DNA of 64,000 nucleotides from NCBI GenBank assembly GCA_947650285.1, contig CANTFL010001387.1, positions 267,936-331,935 of the forward strand. Direction: 5' to 3'. The stretch's first letter is position 1. Each line of letters starts with the position of its first letter. The notes under the pieces are model-generated. The model made no database searches. It was not told the origin of the DNA and saw nothing but the letters and a program-made list of their open reading frames with translations. The DNA is from Hyaloperonospora brassicae. Its lineage: Eukaryota; Oomycota; Peronosporomycetes; Peronosporales; Peronosporaceae. The translations under genes were made by a program, and so were the position numbers. Shown here piece after piece: positions 22,298-32,731 of this stretch.

Positions 22298-24098
22298 CTA
22301 ACTGTTTGGTTGTGCGACCGGCTCGAAATCGGGCCGGCGCGAGAGCTCATCCGCGACGACAATTAGTCGTCCTGGTTTATACTCCACGGAAAAGTTATAC
22401 TCCGCGAAGAAAGAAATCCACCTTGACATCCTTTGCGAGAGGTGTGGGCTGTTTACGGCCGTGCGTAGTGACGCATGGTCCGTATAGACGATGAACGGTC
22501 TATCTCCCAAGAGATAGACCCAGAACTTGGCCAGTGCATACTTCATGGCAAGGAGTTCCTTGTCATGCACTGGGTAATTACGATCAGCTGCTTGCAGCTG
22601 ACGCGACTGATAACAGATGACGCGCTCCGCGCCATCTGCATCGGACTGCATTAACGCACAGCCGATTGCAAAATCGCTGGCGTCACAGACCACATGAAAT
22701 GGTCTATCCTGATCCGCAATCGCCAAGATCGGCGATTGCATCAATCTTTGCTTGATACCTTTAAAGGAACGCTGGCACTCAGCGTTCCATGACCACTTGA
22801 CATTTTTCTTGAGCAAGCAAGAAAGATGAACAGTCATCTCGGCGTAGTTGCGCGAGTACTTGTGCAAGTGCGCCGCTAAGCCAAGGAACTTCCTTAGTCC
22901 CTTGACATCGACTGGCACTGGCCAGTCGGTGATCGCCTTGATCTTTTCGGGATCAGGGCGGACCCCGTGTTTGCCGACGATGCACCCAAGAAGTGGTATT
23001 TCGCTAGCCGCGAATATACACTTCTTGAGGTTGGCGTACAACTTGTGCTTGCGCATAAGTTGAAGAACCTTACGGACGTGAGTTCGGTGAACTTCAACGT
23101 CCGTCTTTCCGTCCATATTCCGGCTATGGACGAACACATCGTCGAAGTAACTCGGTGCGAAATCGCGCACCGGTCTCAACAGATTTGTGACACATCTGTT
23201 GAATGTTGCAAGGGCATTGCTCAGCCCTATGTGACATAACTAGCCACTCCCACAGCATCCCGCTGGAGGTACTCACTGCTGTGAACGGGATGTACCGTTC
23301 ACGCATAATGATCTGATGGAATCCGTCCATCAGATCCATGGACGAAAAGATGGTACTCTTTGACATACCATCTATGATTACGTCCTTCCTCGGTATCGGC
23401 GTCTGAGCCGGTACCGTTGCAGCATTCAATTTGTTGAATGCGTGCACTATCCGCCACCCTCCTGTGGCCTTTCGCACACAGAAGGTCGGAGAGATGTGAA
23501 GGGATGTTGATTCCCTCACATGGCCCGCTGCTAAGAGATCGGCAAAGAACTTGTCGATCGCTAGTACTTGTTCACGAGGCAGTGGCCACTGCTTCATGAC
23601 ACAATACTTCGAGACCGGTTTGAGCTCGATCTCGTGTCGAGTGCCTTTGTCCTTAGGCAACTCGCAAGGTACGGATTCAGGGAACACATCCCTGAATTCG
23701 ATCAAATACTTATAAAAAGAATTTGCCTGAAGTGACTCCCAGGATTGGGACGCGTATCGCTTAATCCGAGTCTTCTCATCGATGACACTTTCGTTCATCG
23801 ATGAGCTGCTGAGAACCCTCTCGGTATCAGTAAACACCGTTGCCGATCGAATATCGGTAACGTACTCGTCCTCCGCGACGAGTACACAGATCTTCTTGAA
23901 TTTGCCACTACGCAGATCACGCAAGAACCGTTTCGGTTCTAGCGTTGGCAACTGAGTGATCTCCGAAGTTAACTTCGGAGGCACAATCAGATCAAGCGTA
24001 TAAGCGCCTACGCTTGATCCATCATTAACCAAGACATTCAGTGTCTCGATTACCTCCTGGGAAATCACTTCCACAGTATCTGGGTTAGCTTTCTCCAC
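22298..24098 (-). CDS. pol: reverse transcriptase and RNase H
   Basis: Reverse transcriptase blocks: KQWPLPREQVLAID, SPTFCVRKATGGWRIVHAF, IFSSMDLMDGFHQI, then after a one-base frameshift near 23235 GLSNALATFN and the catalytic YFDD box. RNase H follows with VVCDASDFAIGCAL, DKELLAMKYAL and FIVYTDHASL. It copies element RNA into cDNA and removes the template RNA. The frame 24098-23240 and the frame 23250-22298 would be a single protein without the shift. Confidence 0.93.
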
Positions 24099-24266
24099 AA
24101 TGTAGTGATCATCTACATTGTGTTCTTGTACAGTCGTGCTAACGACCGTACCACAAGTGAGGCCATCGCACTCGCTCGTAGTACACCCACGTGAGTGTGG
24201 GCGTTCTAAAATATTCGTCAGGTGATTATCTAAGGAACAAGTAGCAGGTGTCGTAACCTATCGATA

Positions 24267-24895
24267 CTACCAACTCACTCTTGGCTCGTATTTACTGAGC
24301 CAAGGCAATCCAAAGATGACGTCGAACTTGTCATCTAGGTCAAGCACGATGAAATCATCATCGTACTGTTCGCTTTTTAACGTGTTGTAGATTCCGACTA
24401 CACTTTTCTTCACAGTGATCGATGCGCCTGTCGCTAGGCGCACCTTCATCTTCGTTGGTGGGATCTCCCGCTCCACGAAGTTAAAACTTCCTGCCTCTAG
24501 CGACTGGTGACGAACAAAATTGTTCGACGCCCCACAGTCAACTAGGGCACGAAGTGACAAGTCTTTTGTCACTTCCAACTTCAAGGTGATGAGTGACACC
24601 TCATCACCAGGTGCAGAGACACACAGAAATTGTGTGTCGGGAGCAATCTTCTTCAGGAGATTTGCAAATTCTCTTGATGTTGCTGGATCAGTAGGGTGCT
24701 CCGCCCCTACTGACCCCGACCATTTTTTGATGGTCCACCTCGCTGTTGCGACTTCGCAACATCAACGGACCCTCGTCCTCCAGTTCTTCTTGCTGGTGGG
24801 TGAATACTGCGCTCAGCACCGCGAGGTTCTGAGCGGGGGATACTGCATTCATATGCATAGTGTCCCAGTTTATGACAGCGATGGCATCTCACCAT
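24267..24895 (-). CDS. CCHC zinc knuckle and retropepsin-like protease region
   Basis: The nucleocapsid knuckle CHRCHKLGHYAYEC (CX2CX4HX4C) lies at about 24880-24840 and the aspartic protease with DCGASNNF as active site at about 24540, followed by LATGAS and IFGLPWL. The knuckle frame differs by one base from gag upstream and from the protease downstream, so two frameshifts separate parts that are normally continuous. Confidence 0.85.
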
Positions 24896-25827
24896 TCGCT
24901 TTCATTTGCAGGGCGAGGTTTCTCGCCCTTGATATTACAGAGATCCATTGGGACTGGGCCTTTGACTGCTAATAGTCTTTGTGGACGATGCGGGGTCAAC
25001 GTAGCGTGAGACTGTCTCACGCTATAATCTTCTTGCTCCGCTGCGAAGATTTCCTCTGAGATCGTCTTTAGCTCTCCGCGGAACAGGTGGTCCCTAACGG
25101 GACCTTCTGAAAGCTTTTGAATAAAGATTGTGATCATCACAAACTCACTCACAGGGTTCACTACCATGCAGCTTGCAAGGTAGCGTACGTGCTGAGCGTA
25201 AGCGTGAACCTTACGCTTACCCTGTTTGATTCCAAGGAGTTCATATAGTGTTCTGAACTCTGCTCTGGGCGGCTCGAACGTCTCACTGAGCAGGGTCTTG
25301 AAGACATCTAACGACCCAAACACATTTGTGTCGTGCAACTTACGGTTCAGGGCTCAAGCTCTGGCTTGTCCTGTCAGGTTATACTGAGAGAATGATACTT
25401 GCATTCGCTCATCGTTGATGCGACGAGAATCGATGCCATCGTCCAGCTCAACGAACCATCTCAACAGGGATTCTTCCTCGACTCCCCGATACTTGGAGAC
25501 CTCTAGTTTTAGAGACTCCCGTCGACGCTCACGCGTCGGCTCTGCGGACTGAGACTTTTGTTGTCTCAGTGCTTCATTCCGCTGGTGATCTTGTTGTTAA
25601 AACAAGGTCACCTGAGCTCGCGACTAATCAAGTTCTCGTTGCAAGAACTTGCTGATGACGTCATGTTGCTGGCCCCTATCCCTTGAGGATAGCATGGCCC
25701 AGATGGCTTCCTCGCCAACGGTCGAACTCATTCGTTTGATCGCACTCCATTCGATGTCGCTCAAATGAAAGTAGCTTTTGCGGGATCCGTGACAGCTGTC
25801 GCCGTCTACATCGTCCAACATGTTCAT
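24889..25827 (-). CDS. gag of the chromovirus, interrupted
   Basis: Capsid-like region with LGSLDVFKTLLSETF-type and YELLGIKQGKRKVHAYAQHVRYL segments typical of Ty3/gypsy gag. The N-terminal part (25827-25624) and the middle are separated by stops, including a TGA at about 25354 where the frame otherwise continues (ARA-stop-ALNRKLHDTNVFGSL). Gag forms the particle that packages element RNA. Confidence 0.75.
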
Positions 25828-25861
25828 GTTGGGCGATGGGGTTGTGGTCCTTGGACGGACT

Positions 25862-25875
25862 ACAAAGTGCTACCA
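25862..25875 (-). promoter_or_regulatory. Primer-binding site
   Basis: Two bases inside the right LTR the minus strand reads TGGTAGCACTTTG; the first eight bases fit the 3' end of an initiator-Met-like tRNA (…TGCTACCA). Its position proves that the right LTR is the 5' LTR. Confidence 0.75.
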
Positions 25876-25877
25876 GG

Positions 25878-26318
25878 TGTAACGGGGCACTGTTGACTAC
25901 GTACTGGTTGACCAGTACGGAGTATACTTCCACTGACGACAGTGGTCGACAGTGCCCTGCTAGGTGTTTTAGGGAAAACACAGAGGAAGGAAAGGAGACT
26001 AAGTAGTCAGACTAGTCTCTTGGTAAAAGTAAAACTGTATTAATATAATTAAGTCCTATAACTCCTTGTATTTCTGTTGTCCTGACTTAACTATACTAAT
26101 GTAACCATATGTATGATGACATCTACTCACCACCCATTGCGCGCGTCTAGCAGCGATTAATGGGTTGATATAATCACGATATCAACCAATGAGTAGACCC
26201 TTCGGTCATCCCAACAATATCACCATGTCTTGTGATATTGTTAATAGAATATTCGACGTAATATTCTTTCATGTCAAATTTTTTAATGACAATTCATGTA
26301 TCGGGCTACCCCGTTACA
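25878..26318 (-). repeat. Right LTR (5' LTR of the minus-strand element), 441 bp
   Basis: Starts TGTAACGGGGCAC and ends CTACCCCGTTACA; nearly identical to the left LTR in the first 180 bp, more diverged in the remainder, and lacks the 130-bp insertion. Confidence 0.95.
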
Positions 26319-26323
26319 CGAAG
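26319..26323. repeat. Target-site duplication, right copy (CGAAG)
   Basis: Matches the left copy at 18404-18408; host reading frame resumes at 26324. Confidence 0.95.
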
Positions 26324-26631
26324 CGTCAACGGTTATATCTTCTCTTAGAGCATATGATGCTGTCGACGAAAGAAGACGCAAACTTGTGTGTACAAGCAAG
26401 TACCACGGGAAACACAAAGAGATGCGTGTCGATCTTGATAGATGTTGACCATTCGCCTGTTCGTAAGATATTCGTTCGCATCGTATGCGTTCTTGGGTCG
26501 GCTATTGTTTTACAAAAATTGGCACACTTCTCACAGCACTTATTGATTCTAGTAGTGTCTTGATTTGACTTGACCGAGATCCCCCGGTCGGTTATGTACT
26601 CCACCATATTAATGGCTTGTAGATATTCTGA

Positions 26632-27338
26632 CTCGATGCCTCCCTCCTCCATTTAAGCGTCCGTGCTCGATGCCTCCCTCCTCCATTCAAGCGCCCGTGA
26701 GGCTATAGATCACGTATATACACTATTAGCACTTTGCTTTTCCAAAGAGCTACAACTATATTCTTTAGATTTAATCGTTTATACAGTTGCATCACGTGAA
26801 TGTTCTGTCTTGGTGTAGCGGAGCTACACAGCTTTTTAAGTCAGAGGAAGACTTAACGCTCAATGAGAAACTTTGGTTTAACGAACCCGACTCAAAGATT
26901 CAACAGCTCTACGAGCAACTTTGGTTCTACAAACCCGACTCAGAGAGTCAACAAGCTCAGAGAGCTTACGGTCCCTGTTCCAGGGGGACCAAACGATTCA
27001 AGAGAATCACAGCACAGAGTGCCCAAGAGCAGCTACCTTTACAGGCGTTGCTAGCTCTTCCGATCAAGACGCCTCGCAAGGCACGTGTCTTATGTTGATC
27101 AAAATGGGAACTGAATTTTATTTCTTCTTTTAACCTAAAAGAACACCGTAGAACAAAGTAAATAACCTACTCACTTATGTACTAAATAAACCTATTAAAA
27201 GATCTCGTAATCAATTGTTGACAGACATCAGTCTTCAACAATTGATACTTGTGTTCTAATATTACTTTAAAGGGGATCCCATCCCTTGTGTGTACCATAC
27301 CTATTGTCGACTACCAGTCGACGTGTAACCCCGTTACA
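26632..27338. repeat. Remnant of a second, related LTR
   Basis: Ends in the same LTR terminus (CCCCGTTACA at 27329-27338) followed by CCTGGTCTGCG, which looks like a primer-binding site in plus orientation. A 34-bp tandem duplication sits at 26632-26665/26666-26699. The interval is also rich in short perfect stems, for example 27211-27244 and 27314-27326. The left boundary is not determined. Confidence 0.55.
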
Positions 27339-27390
27339 CCTGGTCTGCGATCCCTAGAACTGTCATTTGTATAAACTTCGCTGGACGTCT

Positions 27391-28603
27391 TCAAAATAAT
27401 TGCAAGAATATGTATTCTAGGACCTCTTCACGTTTTACGCGAGTAAACAAGAGATATGCACGACCATCTAGGCGTAGTGTGTGAGTGCTTGTGTAAGTGA
27501 ACCGCTGGATCAACAAACTTTCGAACCCTCTTGACGTCGAATGGCACAGTTTATCGGTGATCTCCTTGATATTTTGATAGATTGAATCGTACGCCATGTT
27601 TTACCTCAATACAGCCAAGAAGTTTTGATTCGGTTACCGCGAACATACACTTCTTGCGGCTGAAGTACACCTTATACTCACGCATAAGTGTAAGCACTTT
27701 CCGGACATAAATTATGAGTGCCCCCACTTTTGGACTTCTGTCCGTAGTCTGGTTGCGGACGACAAATCGTCTCGATAACTCGGCTACAGTTTGCACCGGC
27801 TCAATCGATAAGCATCACACTTGATTCGGCTGAGGTATTGGTCAGCTCTTGCGGTATGAATAGCCATTTCCAGAGCTTACTACCGAGAGTGCTCACTGCT
27901 ATACACGGGATGTACTGTTCGAGCACTGCTTCTGATCGAATGAGTCCATCAACTCTATGGCAAAATTATAATACTCTTAGACTTATCATCTATATCCTTC
28001 TTCGGTACTGGCGTCGGAGCCGCTACCACTGCAACATTCAACTCATTTAATATATGCACTATCTGCCATACCCCTGTTGATTCACGCACACAGAATGTCG
28101 GTAATATACGTGTGGACTTCTTATTCCTCACATCACTCGCTGCTAAGATACTGAAAAATGACGTGTCGATCTCAATAAATGGCCCACGGGGCAGTGATCA
28201 CTGCCCCATTACAAAATATGCCGATCCTTGTTTCAGATCGATCTCGTGACAAGTGCTATTATTCTTAAACATCTCACACGTCACAAAGTTAAAGAGCTCA
28301 TCCTTGTATCCGATCGATGTCTCATAGAAAGTGTTTGAAGTAAGCGGCTCCCAGGTTGACTTATCCATACGAGTCGTCTCGTCGTTGAAACGTTGTCTCA
28401 TCATCGAGCATCTAAGAAACATTTAGCTTAGTGCGTACCACTTCCGATCGAATATCGTTGACATTATCGTCTTTCTCGACGAGTACGCCGATCAGCTTGA
28501 CTTTGCCACTATCCAGGTATCTCAAGATCCGGTTAGGTTTCAGCGTTGTAGCGGTTGAAATTGGGTGGTCCCCGAAGACAAATCGGAGGCGCACTCGAAT
28601 CAA
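27391..28603 (-). pseudogene. Decayed pol fragment of a related Ty3/gypsy element
   Basis: The minus strand encodes broken pieces homologous to the main element: REYKVYFSRKKCMFAVTESKLLGC (like 23050-22970) at 27700-27600 and the region before RT (like 23990-23600) at 28603-28198, with a nucleotide-level match around 28000-28090 to 23390-23470. Many stops and gaps. It is in minus orientation although the adjacent LTR end reads plus, so this is a rearranged remnant. Confidence 0.8.
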
Positions 28604-28895
28604 TCTATTTCGTGAAGTGGTTTTTCTAAAACAGAAATGACAAACGAATCACCCAAAATAGGGCTCTCTGGCCTTAGCTGCGGATTTATTATACGCGTGT
28701 GTGTGTGTGCAAACCATGTGCGGACTTGTAATTAACCACGATACAGACCTTCGCGGCCCTGTAATTGAAAACGGTAAAGATGCTGCTGTTTAGAAATGTA
28801 TAGAAATCGAATTTATAACAAGTCCCTTAATCAGCGTGAAGTGGGACAAACCGTTGCACGGTTTCTTGATTGGGATCAGTAAGCGGTTGGTCGGT
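28604..28895. other. Spacer before the RbfA-like gene
   Basis: No gene seen; a short GT run at about 28697-28708. An in-frame ATG at 28836 would extend the next protein by 20 residues. Confidence 0.4.
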
Positions 28896-30295
28896 ATGCT
28901 TCCGACCACACGACTCTTTCGACTTGCACGAAGACACGCTGGTCTTGGCGTCAGGAACCCACAGTCACGAGGTATCCATGCGTCGATAGCAACCCCCGCT
29001 CGTCGAAATCGAAGGAGTTCACCACACTCGTCATCATCACTTAAGGCATCGGCCGTCCTTCCCGACAATGAGGTGCTGTAAATTACAGCAAATGAGCATA
29101 CGTGGATTCATGTGTGGCAGGCGTTGACACTGACGTTCGTTTGGGCTCTGACAGGTCGAAGACAACGACTTTGTCAAGTGGTTTGAAGAGGTGCAGCAGC
29201 AGTATCCAAAGGAGAAGACCCAGTCTGAGGACGAGGATGACACGTTGAGTTCGATGGAGATGTACGAAGACGAGGAAGACGGGCACGACGAGGGCGAAGA
29301 TCCTGATGAGGAAACGGAGAAGTTCCTGGATGAAGCAGAAGATTTGTTTCGTCTGAGCCCGGCCGAGTTTCAGAAACGTATGGCCACGTTTGACCAACGG
29401 GACGCCCACGAAAGTGACTTTGACGAGGACGACGACGACGACGAGGACGACGACGAGGACGACGACGAGGACGACGACGACACGGACGGAATCGACCGTG
29501 CCACGGAACGAATTCCGAAGAAGCGGTTGCTGAAATTGCTGGAAGAGCTCAACCCAAGCCGTGACTCCTCAGGCAAGAACAAGGAGCGGATGCCGAACGC
29601 TAGCTTGAGTACGTTCACGTAAAGTGGGACGAAGCAACTCTTGAGCTGCTTCGGTGATGACTTGTTCGTATTCACGACACGTTTTGCTCTATGCTGCTTA
29701 ATTAGAGATCAAGAACGCGTCTCCTCTTCAGAAAAAGCCAAAAGCACCCAAGGCGGACCGTGTGACGTATCGTCAGGAGAGCGTGGGCATCGCCGTGCTG
29801 GAATTCGTGCAGAACCTGCTCGTTGAGGATGCCGATGTTTCTGGTGTCGACATCGTGCCGACTATTGTCGAGGTGAGCTGCAGGATATTGGTCTCTGCTA
29901 ATTGAGCGCATGCAATGCGACGGACTGATCGGATGACAATCTATTTGCTGTGCACTTCCAGGCAAGCGTATCGCCTGACCTCCGCCGGGTGGTGCTTTTC
30001 TGGGAGCCCGTACGCTGGAACTCGGAGAATCAAACGATTGGCAAACGGAAAGTCGAGGCGGTAAAGAATCGCCTTCAGCGCCTGGAGCGCTGGGTTCGCC
30101 GCAGCGTCACTCAGCACCTGAATCTGAAGGTATACCGAGAACGTGCATCGTTTTCAATGTGGCTGCTGTACTAATTTGCACTTGTTGCTTCGAAAGTACT
30201 CACCTGTCGTCCAGTTCAAGCAGCAGAAGGAGGCAAAGGATGAACAAGCTCAAACGCTGTTTGAGGACGAAATGAAATGGCTGGACAGGGTGTAA
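28896..30295 (+). CDS. Mitochondrial ribosome-binding factor A-like protein
   Basis: Five exons: 28896-29072, 29155-29608, 29706-29872, 29962-30129, 30197-30295 (354 residues). The N-terminus from the Met at 28896 is Arg-rich without acids (MLPTTRLFRLARRHAG), as in mitochondrial presequences. The middle is very acidic, with a GAC/GAG-encoded run of Asp/Glu at about 29424-29481. The C-terminal third is an RbfA-type KH-like domain: RVTYRQESVGIAVLEFVQNLL, then VSPDLRRVVLFWEP, RLQRLERWVRRSVTQHLNLK and YSPVVQF. RbfA binds the small ribosomal subunit and helps mature the 3' end of its rRNA; here this would be the mitochondrial small subunit. The long acidic insertion before the domain is unusual for the family. 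Confidence 0.75.
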
Positions 30296-30407
30296 ACGTC
30301 ACCAGTAGAGGAACTCGTCACAAACCTGAACGCTGTGTTTTGTCATAAGTACCACTCGTCACGTGAACTCCACGTAGACTACACAGATCGGTGGAGTTGT
30401 TGCAGCC

Positions 30408-31280
30408 TTATTTCAGCACCAGTTCGTAAATGTCCGAGCGCGACTGGTTCGAGGTCGGAATATTGCGACGCATCTCCTCGACATTCTCCAAATCCACGTC
30501 AGCATACACGATGGCCTCCTCGTGGCCGCAAGTGGCCACGACTTCACCCCATGGAGAAACGACCGTGGAGTGGCCCCACGCCTGGTAGCCGCCTTCTGGA
30601 CCCCGCGCAGGCGATGTCGACGCCACATACAGCTGGTTGTCCACAGCACGAGCGCGCTGCAAGAGCTCCCAATGTGCTGGGCCTGTGGTGAGGTTGAAAG
30701 CACCTGGGAAGAGCAGCACTTTCGCGCCATGTTTCTTCATCAGCATCGAGAGTTCTGGGAAGCGAATGTCGTAGCAGATCCCCACGCCCATCTTGCCGTA
30801 GGGCGTGTCAAAGAGCGTCAACGTGTTGCCAGGCGCGAGCGTGTCGGACTCCTTGAACGTGATCTTTCCCGGCACATCAATGTCAAACAGGTGCACTTTG
30901 CGGTGCTTCCCCACGATCTCTCCCTCAGGTGAAAAGACGACACTCGTGTTGTACACCTGCTGCCTCGCGTCCTTCTCGGGGATCGAGCCACCGACGAGAT
31001 AGATCCCGAGCTTGGCCGCGAGGTGCGACAAAGCGAACGTCGACGGATGGTCCGTCTCGTTCAGCAGCGTCTTCGTCGACGGAATCTCCTCCGCGTACTG
31101 CGGAAACGACGTGGTCGCGTACGGCGAGTTCCAACACTCGGGCAGCGAGACCACCTGCGCGGCGTTCTCGGCGGCCTCCGTCACGGCCGCCACAGCCTTT
31201 GCAATGTTCTGGCGCTTGTCGTCGCCCACGGCGATCTGACAGAGCGCGAGCTTAAACGTGGGCGCTGCTGTCGTGCTCAT
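30408..31280 (-). CDS. NIT2: Omega-amidase (NIT2-type carbon-nitrogen hydrolase)
   Basis: Single exon, 290 residues from the Met at 31280 (MSTTAAPTFKLALCQ). The nitrilase-family triad is visible: Glu in SLPECWNSPY, Lys in KHRKVHLFDID and Cys in GVGICYDIRFPE. It fits NIT2/omega-amidase, which hydrolyses alpha-ketoglutaramate and alpha-ketosuccinamate to 2-oxoglutarate or oxaloacetate plus ammonia. The open frame extends upstream to 31541, but that part is a low-complexity duplication and unlike the family; it could still serve as an alternative N-terminus. Divergent from the small mitochondrial gene. Confidence 0.9.
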   Translation of the reverse strand: MSTTAAPTFKLALCQIAVGDDKRQNIAKAVAAVTEAAENAAQVVSLPECWNSPYATTSFPQYAEEIPSTKTLLNETDHPSTFALSHLAAKLGIYLVGGSIPEKDARQQVYNTSVVFSPEGEIVGKHRKVHLFDIDVPGKITFKESDTLAPGNTLTLFDTPYGKMGVGICYDIRFPELSMLMKKHGAKVLLFPGAFNLTTGPAHWELLQRARAVDNQLYVASTSPARGPEGGYQAWGHSTVVSPWGEVVATCGHEEAIVYADVDLENVEEMRRNIPTSNQSRSDIYELVLK

Positions 31281-31375
31281 GAGGCCGAACGGACGCGACG
31301 CAGAGGGCAGCGGCCACGGACGGCCGACTCGCAATTGAATGGTGCGGGGAAGATGCATATATGCGTTGTGAGGGT

Positions 31376-31489
31376 GCGGCAGCCGATATGCGCGATGAGA
31401 GTTTAACGTTGCATTATGTGTTGTGGGGGTGCGCGGCAGCCGATATGCGCGATGAGAGTTCAACGCCGCATTATGTGTTGTGGGGGTGC
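31376..31489. repeat. 57-bp tandem repeat, two copies
   Basis: Units 31376-31432 and 31433-31489 differ at three or four bases. They lie about 100-200 bp upstream of the NIT2 start, in its promoter; 57 is a multiple of three, so the upstream frame stays open through both copies. Confidence 0.85.
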
Positions 31490-31624
31490 GAGTTGTTGCA
31501 ACGGGACTTGGGCGGTCACGCGGATCCTGGATTAGGACCACAAATTGCCTTGTCTAGGACACCTTTTTGTCTCGATTCGGACTGTGTGCGCGACTTGAAC
31601 CGCGTCAGAGCTTCGCCCCGACAC

Positions 31625-32618
31625 ATGCGGGTGGGTACTCCTACTGTCTGCTTCCTGCACCATTGCCTGACAAATGAGTGCTGTGCAATACCGTGTGTGT
31701 GTACCCGCAGGTGGCTCGCCTGCTGTCTCGAAGTGCTATGCAGCGCACGCTGCGCCAGCACCGGTGCTACCGAGGCCCGGCTTCGCCTGTAGGCGACCAG
31801 GACAAGTCGAGCTTTGTTACGTTGCTGGGACTGGCTGGAGTCAGTGGGTCTGTGTGCTATAATGTTGTTGGCTGGTGGATCCATTTCTGCTGTGCAGCAG
31901 AGGCAATGGATAGCGATTCTGATGGCTGTGCTTGTTGCTGTTCTTGTTGTTGTTGCTGTTGTTATTGTTGCTGTTGTTGTTGTTGCTGTTGTTGTTGTGG
32001 ACAGAGGTGTCGCGTACGCATACTATGACCCGGATGTGCTGCCGGAGAGGGTGAAGAAGTGGCTGCTGATCCAGGAGCCTGAGGGTCGTGGCATGAGTCC
32101 CGAAGAGTACGAGCGCTGGCGGGCCAAGCAGTCGGGGTTCCCGATAGCCGGCACGCTGATCGAAACGAAGAAAGAAGGGGCCGAGCCGGCGCACTCCAAG
32201 GACGAGGAGAACGTCGAGCCACCCGGCATGGATGGTCCGTTCGACGGCTGTACAGCTAACAAATTTCGATGATGCACGGCCGAATTTGGAGGATGCATGC
32301 ATGTCTAATTGATGTGTAAATTGTGCTCGATCAGTCGGTCTTCCTGTTCCGCACCGAGACGTATCTCCGGATGAGATGAAGGCATCGCTTGGGAAGCTAC
32401 TGGCTGAAGCAAGAATGAACGAGGCCGCGTTTCTCGCCGACATTCAATCAAATAGGATCCCGATGTCCGCGGAAGATCGCCAAATGGTAAGCTGCGATTC
32501 AGTGGAATATGTGTGAACGATGGTGCATCTGATTGTACGTTCAACGCAGCTGCAAGCATTCAAGGATGAAAAAGCACGACTCAAGAAGCAGCTGAAATTC
32601 CTGAAGTCCGCCAAGTAA
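31625..32618 (+). CDS. Small single-pass membrane protein, probably mitochondrial
   Basis: Five exons: 31625-31630, 31711-31847, 32005-32249, 32335-32486, 32550-32618 (202 residues). The first exon holds just two codons (ATG CGG). The N-terminus MRVARLLSRSAMQRTLRQ is a basic amphipathic presequence; one hydrophobic segment SFVTLLGLAGVSGGVAYAYY crosses exon 2/3; the rest is soluble with YDPDVLPERVKKWLL, MSPEEYERWRAKQSG and a C-terminal coiled coil (LQAFKDEKARLKKQLKFLK). Splice sites and phases all fit. No family recognised; architecture suggests an inner-membrane accessory protein. The intron 31848-32004 carries a GTT/GCT repeat where a pyrimidine tract is expected. Confidence 0.7.
31933..31999. 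repeat. (GTT)n/(GCT)n repeat inside an intron
   Basis: Imperfect trinucleotide tract filling the 3' half of the intron up to the acceptor of the small mitochondrial gene. Confidence 0.85.
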
Positions 32619-32731
32619 GACAAGCAGGTTGTTCATACGTTTCCGGGATGCAGTACGTCTTTGACGGCAGGAATGAGGGACTTGGACAAGAAAGACAGTC
32701 GTTTTTGAATCACATCCAGTCTACTGAACAG

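Larger units (their letters stand above)
18409..26318 (-). mobile_element. Full-length Ty3/gypsy chromovirus LTR retrotransposon
   Basis: A 7.9-kb element with direct LTRs starting TGTARCGGGG and ending CCCCGTTACA, a 5-bp target duplication, a primer-binding site next to the right LTR and a G-rich polypurine tract next to the left LTR. Both signals and the gag-pol domains put its sense strand on the minus strand. Domain order is gag, CCHC knuckle, protease, RT, RNase H, integrase, chromodomain. The chromodomain marks it as a chromovirus. gag-pol carries in-frame stops (for example TGA at about 25354, TGA at 21824-21826) and frameshifts (about 24890, 24720, 23235), so this copy is probably not autonomous, although the LTRs are still alike. 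It also has two plus-strand frames antisense to the end of pol. The sequence is saturated with short perfect inverted repeats. Confidence 0.97.
18265..26563 (+). pseudogene. Small host gene split in exon 2 by the LTR retrotransposon
   Basis: Exon 1 is 18265-18301 (ATG in a good context, CCATGG), intron 18302-18361 (GTAGGT...AG), exon 2 begins at 18362 and is cut at 18408 by the element. Removing the element and one copy of the 5-bp duplication, the frame continues without a break at 26324 to a stop at 26563, giving 107 residues starting MAGQMKLEETIKALKTKGEH. The second half may contain a further intron: a GTACAAG donor-like site lies near 26390, and the last 40 residues look less protein-like. 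I do not recognise the family. With the insert the gene should be non-functional unless this is one allele of a heterozygote. Confidence 0.6.

Noticed and set aside
31281..31541. N-terminal extension of NIT2
   Set aside because: Made of the 57-bp tandem repeat and unlike the family; the Met at 31280 starts the conserved domain, although an isoform cannot be excluded.
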